Under the pieces are notes generated by a model. It did not search any database and had not been told where the DNA came from. It was given only the letters and a program-made list of their open reading frames with translations. A stretch of DNA of 9,827 bases from Anaerolineaceae bacterium (GTDB lineage: Bacteria; Chloroflexota; Anaerolineae; Anaerolineales; Anaerolineaceae): NCBI GenBank assembly GCA_028714615.1, contig JAQTMA010000035.1, positions 16,192 through 26,018 on the forward strand, in the 5' to 3' direction. The translations under genes and the position numbers were made by a program. Within the stretch, counting starts at the first letter, position 1, and each line of letters begins with the position of its first letter. Shown piece by piece: positions 5,630 to 9,827 of the stretch.

Positions 5630-6793
5630 ATGCGCGATTCATATGTCTCTCGCCGGGTAGCGGGTCTGCGTCCCTCTGGGATCCGCAAATTCTTTGATAT
5701 CGCCGCTACCATGCAAGACGTCATCTCCCTGGGCATCGGGGAGCCAGATTTTGCGACCCCGGCGGTCATCACCGAGGCCGGTATCCAATCCCTGCGGACG
5801 GGTGAGACGCATTACACCTCGAACGCGGGGCGTCTCGACCTACGCCAGACGATTGCCGAACATCTGAATCGCCGCTACCACGTCGATTACGACCCTGCCG
5901 CCGAGATCATCGTAACGGTGGGGGTCTCCGAAGCGCTCTACCTGACCGCCACCGCCATCCTCGATCCGGGCGATGAGGTCATCATTCCTACGCCGTGTTT
6001 CGTGTCCTACCAGGCGGAAGTGATCCTGGCGGGCGGCGCGCCGATCGAACTCCCCAGCCGCATGGAGAACAACTTCGAACTCGATCCGGCTGAACTCGAG
6101 GCGGCTATTACCCCACGCACCAAGGCGCTGCTGATCGGTTATCCCAACAACCCGACCGGGGCGGTGGCCTCGCGCAAAACCCTTTTGGAAGTAGCCCGCA
6201 TCGCCGAGGAACACGACCTGATCGTCATCTCGGATGAGATCTATGATCGCCTGGTGTACGGGGAAGCGCACGTGTGCTTTGCTGCGCTCCCCGGCATGCA
6301 GGCGCGCACGGTGCTGTTGGGAGGCTTCTCAAAAGATTACGCCATGACCGGATGGCGTATCGGTTACGCCGCCGCACCTGCCGCGCTGATTAAAGGCCTG
6401 GTGCGGGTGCACCAATATACGGTCATGTCCGCGCCAACCACCGCCCAGGCAGCGGCGGTGACGGCTCTGGTCAGCGGCGAGCCTTACGTCCTGGAGATGG
6501 TGGCGGAATATGACCGCCGCCGCAGGCTGATCGTCGCGGGGCTGAACCGCCTCGGATTGACCACCTTTGAGCCATGCGGCGCCTTCTACGCCTTTCCCAA
6601 GGTGGACGTGACCGGCATGGACGATGAGCTCTTCGCTCAGCGCCTGCTGCAGGAAGAGCGGGTGGCCGTCGTGCCCGGCTCGTCCTTCGGAGCCGGCGGC
6701 GCAGGGTTCGTGCGCTGCTCGTACGCCACCGCTTATGAGAAGATCGAGGAAGCTCTGTTCCGCATGGAACGCTTCATGCGCCGGCAGGGATAG
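5630..6793 (+). CDS. Class I/II PLP-dependent aminotransferase
   Basis: A 387-residue fold-type I aminotransferase (COG0436), cytosolic. It transfers an amino group between an amino acid and a 2-oxo acid, most likely with glutamate/2-oxoglutarate as one pair. Visible features are PSGIRKFFD (15-23), ISLGIGEPDF (32-41), HYTSNAGRLDLR (61-72), PNNPTG (172-177, Asn174), SDEIYD (201-206, Asp202 to the pyridine N and Tyr205), FSKDYAMTGWRIGY (233-246) with Schiff-base Lys235, and Arg362 in VRCSYA, which binds the substrate carboxylate. The PSGIRKFFD ... SLGIGEPDF opening resembles the PatA/aromatic aminotransferase branch common in Firmicutes and Archaea. The amino-acid substrate is not determined. 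AAGGAG (5619-5624), five bases before the ATG, fixes the start. It ends four bases before the gatB start. Confidence 0.95.
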   Translation: MRDSYVSRRVAGLRPSGIRKFFDIAATMQDVISLGIGEPDFATPAVITEAGIQSLRTGETHYTSNAGRLDLRQTIAEHLNRRYHVDYDPAAEIIVTVGVSEALYLTATAILDPGDEVIIPTPCFVSYQAEVILAGGAPIELPSRMENNFELDPAELEAAITPRTKALLIGYPNNPTGAVASRKTLLEVARIAEEHDLIVISDEIYDRLVYGEAHVCFAALPGMQARTVLLGGFSKDYAMTGWRIGYAAAPAALIKGLVRVHQYTVMSAPTTAQAAAVTALVSGEPYVLEMVAEYDRRRRLIVAGLNRLGLTTFEPCGAFYAFPKVDVTGMDDELFAQRLLQEERVAVVPGSSFGAGGAGFVRCSYATAYEKIEEALFRMERFMRRQG

Positions 6794-6797
6794 AGTG

Positions 6798-8288
6798 GTG
6801 GGTTATGAGGCGGTGATCGGGCTGGAAGTGCACGCCGAGCTGCAGACCTGCTCGAAAATGTTCTGCGCCTGCCCGGTGGTAGACACCACCCAGTCCCCCG
6901 CCAACACGGCCGTCTGCCCGGTATGCGCCGGGATGCCCGGCGCGCTTCCGGTGCTCAACCGGCAGGCCGTCGAATCCGGACTGCGGGTGGCCCTGGCGCT
7001 GGACTGCACCATCGCACCGGCCTCCCAATTCGCCCGTAAGAACTACTTCTACCCCGACCTGCCCAAGGGTTACCAGATCTCCCAATACGAATCACCGCTG
7101 GCCGAGCACGGCTGGCTGATGATCTTTACCCAGGCTGGCGAGCGACGCATTCGCATCCGCCGTGTGCATCTGGAAGAGGACACCGGCAAGCTGACCCACG
7201 TCCACGATGGCGAGGTCTATTCGCTGGTCGACCTCAACCGCGCAGGCATCCCCTTGCTGGAGATCGTCTCCGAACCCGACCTGCACTCCGTTGAAGAGGT
7301 ACGCGCATACGCCTCCGGTTTGCGCGCCCTGCTGCGCAGCCTGGGGGTCAACTCCGGAGATATGGAAAAAGGCGTTATCCGCTTCGAGGCTAACGTTTCG
7401 GTGCGGCCACAGGGATCCACCCAGTTGGGCACGCGGGTCGAGATCAAGAACCTGAACAGCTTTCGCGCCCTGGACCGTGCCATAGCTTACGAAATCGTAC
7501 GCCAATCTCACCGCCTGAAGCAGGGCGAGCGGGTGGCGCAAGAGACGCTGGGGTGGAATGAGAGCCGCGGGGAAACGGTCTCCCAACGCAGCAAGGAAGA
7601 AGCCCATGATTACCGCTACTTTCCGGAACCAGACCTGCCGCTGCTGGTGATCGGACCCGATTGGGTGGAACGCGTCCGCGCCGGGCTGCCCGAGCTGCCG
7701 CAAGCCAAGAAGCGGCGTTTCCGCGAGCAGTACGGCTTAGCGGAACATGATGCGGCGCTGCTGGCCGGCGAGGGCGATGTGGCTGCTTATTTTGAGGCGG
7801 CTGCCTTGGCCGGGGCGCAGCGGGGGGTTACACCGAAAGTGGTGGCCAACTGGCTGCAGGGCGAGCTGTTCGGCCTGATCAACCAGGCAGGCGGATCGCT
7901 GGGAAGCATGCGGGTGACCCCCGAGGGGTTGGCTGAATTGCTCGAGCTGCAAACGCACGGCGAGATCAACATTCTCACCGCAAAAGCTATCCTGGCGGAG
8001 ATGGCCACAACGGGCGACTCCCCGGTTGAGATCCTGGCGGCGCGTGGGCTCTCCCAGCTTTCCGATGCGGAAACCATCTCCCGGCTGATTGCCGCCGTCC
8101 TGGCGGAGCACCCGCAGGAGGTGAGAGCCTATCTGTCAGGGAAAACTTCGCTGGGCAACTGGTTCTTCGGCCAGGTGATGCAGCGGGCTCACGGCCAGGC
8201 AAACCCGGAGATGGTGAAAGCGGAAATGGCGAACCAGTTGGAGGCCCTCACGCGAGAGGAAGCGGGAAGGCGGGCAGGCTATTTGTGA
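6798..8288 (+). CDS. gatB: Asp-tRNA(Asn)/Glu-tRNA(Gln) amidotransferase subunit B
   Basis: The tRNA-binding, kinase/amidotransferase subunit of GatCAB, 496 residues. It activates the tRNA-bound acid with ATP and amidates it with ammonia from GatA. Visible motifs are YEAVIGLEVHAELQT (3-17, with Glu10 and His12 at the metal site), HLEEDTGK (124-131), YSLVDLNRAGIPLLEIVSEPD (141-161), KNLNSFRALDRAI (217-229) and DYRYFPEPDLP (271-281). A YqeY-like tail ends in GQVMQRAHGQANP (458-470). Cys23, Cys25, Cys40 and Cys43 (CxC and CxxC) form the zinc-type set found in many but not all GatB proteins. The frame is open far upstream inside the aminotransferase gene, but family homology starts at Tyr3. GTG at 6798 has AGGGA seven bases upstream; an adjacent GTG at 6795 is possible. 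It is separated from gatA by three other genes. Confidence 0.96.
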   Translation: MGYEAVIGLEVHAELQTCSKMFCACPVVDTTQSPANTAVCPVCAGMPGALPVLNRQAVESGLRVALALDCTIAPASQFARKNYFYPDLPKGYQISQYESPLAEHGWLMIFTQAGERRIRIRRVHLEEDTGKLTHVHDGEVYSLVDLNRAGIPLLEIVSEPDLHSVEEVRAYASGLRALLRSLGVNSGDMEKGVIRFEANVSVRPQGSTQLGTRVEIKNLNSFRALDRAIAYEIVRQSHRLKQGERVAQETLGWNESRGETVSQRSKEEAHDYRYFPEPDLPLLVIGPDWVERVRAGLPELPQAKKRRFREQYGLAEHDAALLAGEGDVAAYFEAAALAGAQRGVTPKVVANWLQGELFGLINQAGGSLGSMRVTPEGLAELLELQTHGEINILTAKAILAEMATTGDSPVEILAARGLSQLSDAETISRLIAAVLAEHPQEVRAYLSGKTSLGNWFFGQVMQRAHGQANPEMVKAEMANQLEALTREEAGRRAGYL

Positions 8289-8299
8289 TATTCATCATC

Positions 8300-8328
8300 T
8301 TGACTCGCGCCGGGAAGTCAGGTAAGGT
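8300..8328 (+). promoter_or_regulatory. Candidate promoter in the gatB-gdh gap
   Basis: TTGACT (8300-8305) and TAAGGT (8323-8328) are 17 bases apart. TGACT (8301-8305) and AGTCA (8316-8320) form an inverted repeat within the promoter that could be an operator. Transcription from here would begin near 8335 and give a leader of about 175 bases before the dehydrogenase. The -35 is good and the -10 moderate. Confidence 0.45.
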
Positions 8329-8345
8329 TAACGTATCTCTGCAAT

Positions 8346-8378
8346 CAGGTAGGGATTTGGTGCAAACCTGGATTTTTT
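8346..8378 (+). terminator. Weak hairpin with six-T run (terminator or attenuator)
   Basis: CAGGT (8346-8350) pairs with ACCTG (8366-8370), and two bases later comes a run of six T (8373-8378), the layout of an intrinsic terminator. The stem is only 5 bp with a 15-base loop. A small GGT-GCAA-ACC hairpin with a GNRA-type loop (8359-8368) competes for the same ACC. It may end gatB transcription or act as a conditional stop before the dehydrogenase. Confidence 0.4.
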
Positions 8379-8404
8379 ACTGGACTTACCATAATCGACC
8401 AAAA

Positions 8405-8439
8405 GCGGGCACACTACCGTTGTGCCCGCATATTATTTA
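8405..8439. terminator. Intrinsic terminator, possibly bidirectional
   Basis: GCGGGCACA (8405-8413) and TGTGCCCGC (8421-8429) form a perfect 9-bp G+C-rich stem with a 7-base loop. ATATTATTT follows on the + strand, and TTTT follows on the minus strand. It lies 117 bases after the gatB stop and 72 bases before the dehydrogenase start. It is the most convincing end for the gat run, though the U-tract is interrupted. If the promoter at 8300-8328 is real, this hairpin would sit in the dehydrogenase leader. Confidence 0.65.
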
Positions 8440-8510
8440 ATCACAAGGCGCCCAACCAGTCGTATCCACCGTTTCAGTTCTTCATTCAAACCAAGCACAG
8501 GAGAGGATCT

Positions 8511-9797
8511 ATGGCTGCAACCACCAATGCTTTTGAAATGGCCCAGCGGCAATTCGATCACGTCGCCGGCCTGCTCAAGATGGACCCGCAGGTCTGTGAA
8601 ATGTTGCGCTGGCCGATGCGCGAATTCCATTTCCGCATCCCGGTGCGCATGGACGACGGCACGCTGCGCATGTTCGATGGCTACCGCGTACAACACAATG
8701 ATGCCCGCGGCCCGAACAAGGGCGGCATTCGTTTCCACCCATCGGAGACCCTGGATACGATCCGCGCCCTGGCCACCTGGATGACCTGGAAATGCGCCGT
8801 CGCCGATATTCCGCTGGGGGGTGGGAAAGGTGGGATCATCGTCGACCCGGCTACGCTCTCGACTGGCGAAAAAGAACGTCTTTGCCGTGGTTTCGTCAAC
8901 GCCATGTGGCGCAACATCGGTCCGCGCCAGGACGTCCCGGCGCCGGATGTCGGCACAACTCCCCAGATGATGGGTTGGATGATGGATGAGTACTCCAAGC
9001 TGGTGGGGCAGTACACCCCTGGCGTGATCACCGGCAAACCGTTGGGTGGAGGCGGCTCGCTCGGCCGCACGGAAGCCACCGGCTTCGGCGTCATCTACAC
9101 CGTGCGCGAAGCCATGAAACACCTGGGATTGGATCCCAAGCAGTGTGTCGCCGCGCTGCAGGGCTTTGGCAACGTATCGCAGTATGCGGCTATCGGCTTC
9201 CGCGAGATCCTGGGCGGCAAGGTGGTGTGCGTCTCGTATTGGGACCGCGAGGACCGCGCCAGCTACACCGTCAGCAAGGAATCGGGCATCGATCCGCGCT
9301 ACTTGATGACCATCACCGACCAGTACGGCACCATCAACAAAGACAAAGCCCGCGCGCAGGGCTACGTCATCGAAGCCGGAAATGCCTGGATCTGCAAGGA
9401 CGTGGATGTGCTCATCCCGGCCGCCCTGGAAGGCCAGATCAACGCGGACACCGTGCAGCAGGTGAGCCAGCGGGTGAAGATCGTCGCCGAGGGCGCCAAC
9501 GGCCCGACTACCCCGGAAGCAGATGAGGTCTTCAAGAGCCGGGGCGTGTTCGTCGTCCCCGATTTCCTGTGCAACGCCGGGGGCGTCACCGTCTCGTATT
9601 TCGAGGGCGTCCAAAACGACATGAACTTCTACTGGACGCACGAAGAGGTGCTCGAGAAGCTCGACACCAAGATGACCCTGGCCTTCAAAAGTGTGCTGGA
9701 TATGTCCGAGAACGAGAAGATCTATATGCGCGACGCGGCCTACATGGTGGCGATCGCCCGCGTCAGCAAAGCGATGGAGCTGCGCGGCTGGCTATAA
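8511..9797 (+). CDS. gdhA: Glutamate dehydrogenase (Glu/Leu/Phe/Val dehydrogenase family)
   Basis: A 428-residue hexameric-type amino-acid dehydrogenase. It interconverts glutamate with 2-oxoglutarate and ammonium using NAD(P)(H) in the cytosol. The catalytic residues are all present: Lys70 (PNKGGIRF), Lys94 (MTWKCAV), Lys106 (PLGGGKGG) and Asp146 (PAPDVGT). Their 24-, 12- and 40-residue spacings match C. symbiosum GDH (K89, K113, K125, D165). Lys70 and Ser362 (GGVTVSYFE) occupy the side-chain carboxylate positions, which favours glutamate over leucine or phenylalanine. The Rossmann motif is GFGNV (218-222). After it, the usual SDS-type segment is replaced by VSYWDREDRASYTV (241-254), so the NAD/NADP preference is unclear. 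The start is fixed by AGGAG (8499-8503), seven bases before the ATG. It follows the gat run after a 222-base regulatory gap. Confidence 0.95.
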   Translation: MAATTNAFEMAQRQFDHVAGLLKMDPQVCEMLRWPMREFHFRIPVRMDDGTLRMFDGYRVQHNDARGPNKGGIRFHPSETLDTIRALATWMTWKCAVADIPLGGGKGGIIVDPATLSTGEKERLCRGFVNAMWRNIGPRQDVPAPDVGTTPQMMGWMMDEYSKLVGQYTPGVITGKPLGGGGSLGRTEATGFGVIYTVREAMKHLGLDPKQCVAALQGFGNVSQYAAIGFREILGGKVVCVSYWDREDRASYTVSKESGIDPRYLMTITDQYGTINKDKARAQGYVIEAGNAWICKDVDVLIPAALEGQINADTVQQVSQRVKIVAEGANGPTTPEADEVFKSRGVFVVPDFLCNAGGVTVSYFEGVQNDMNFYWTHEEVLEKLDTKMTLAFKSVLDMSENEKIYMRDAAYMVAIARVSKAMELRGWL

Positions 9798-9806
9798 GAT
9801 TAGCAG

Positions 9807-9827
9807 ATGAATCAAAAACAGCGCGGC
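9807..9827 (+). CDS. Possible start of a further gene, cut by the window end
   Basis: An ATG nine bases after the dehydrogenase stop opens a frame (MNQKQRG) that runs off the window. There is no clear Shine-Dalgarno sequence, only AG-rich bases. Seven residues allow no identification; the call rests only on position. Confidence 0.25.

Noticed and set aside
6624..6797. Longer N-terminus for gatB inside the aminotransferase gene
   Set aside because: GatB proteins begin at the YEAVIGLEVH motif. The 57-58 extra residues are Ser/Arg/Cys-rich shadow sequence.
8433..9641. A 402-codon open frame on the minus strand, antisense to the glutamate dehydrogenase
   Set aside because: It mirrors the codon pattern of a highly conserved + strand gene, has no ribosome-binding site and resembles no family. 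Long antisense frames are expected in G+C-rich genes.
1..9827. CRISPR array, defence island or toxin-antitoxin pair
   Set aside because: No regularly spaced direct repeats, no Cas or nuclease motifs and no paired small genes of that type were seen.

Overview
The window is bacterial chromosomal DNA with a fairly high G+C content (judged by eye, not computed). A thermophilic or mesophilic Chloroflexota lineage of the Anaerolineae type is the best guess. The reasons are the gene set (a F420-type luciferase-like oxidoreductase, an RmlA-like nucleotidyltransferase with a beta-helix tail, a CxC/CxxC-type GatB), the lipoprotein with a Pro/Thr/Ser-rich linker, and interspersed palindromes ending in CGTCTCTAC. 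This placement is inference; no marker gene fixes it. All protein genes lie on the + strand; the only minus-strand gene is a tRNA.

Layout: 1-196 is non-coding and opens inside a short palindrome, followed by a possible promoter. 197-1078 encodes a luciferase-like (TIGR03560-like) oxidoreductase. 1079-1441 is a gene-free stretch full of hairpins and degenerate short repeats. 1442-1514 is tRNA-Pro(UGG) on the minus strand. Its promoter is interlocked with the promoter and ribosome-binding site of a lipoprotein esterase (about 1567-2502) read in the other direction. 2575-8288 is a compact six-gene run: gatC, gatA, a sugar-phosphate nucleotidyltransferase, a 74-residue protein, a class I/II aminotransferase and gatB. 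8289-8510 is a regulatory gap with a promoter candidate, two terminator-like hairpins and repeated pairing segments. 8511-9797 is a hexameric-type glutamate dehydrogenase. A few codons of a possible further gene follow.

How the genes work together: GatA, GatB and GatC form the tRNA-dependent amidotransferase that turns Glu-tRNA(Gln) and/or Asp-tRNA(Asn) into the amide form, using glutamine and releasing glutamate. An aminotransferase lies inside the gat run and a glutamate dehydrogenase follows it, so three enzymes that make or use glutamate are adjacent. That may be a metabolic theme or ordinary neighbour packing. No defence system, mobile element, CRISPR array or clearly new system is visible. 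The most interesting signals are regulatory: a likely leaderless gatC transcript, the interlocked tRNA/esterase promoters, a likely CTG start, and an attenuator-like gatB-gdh gap.
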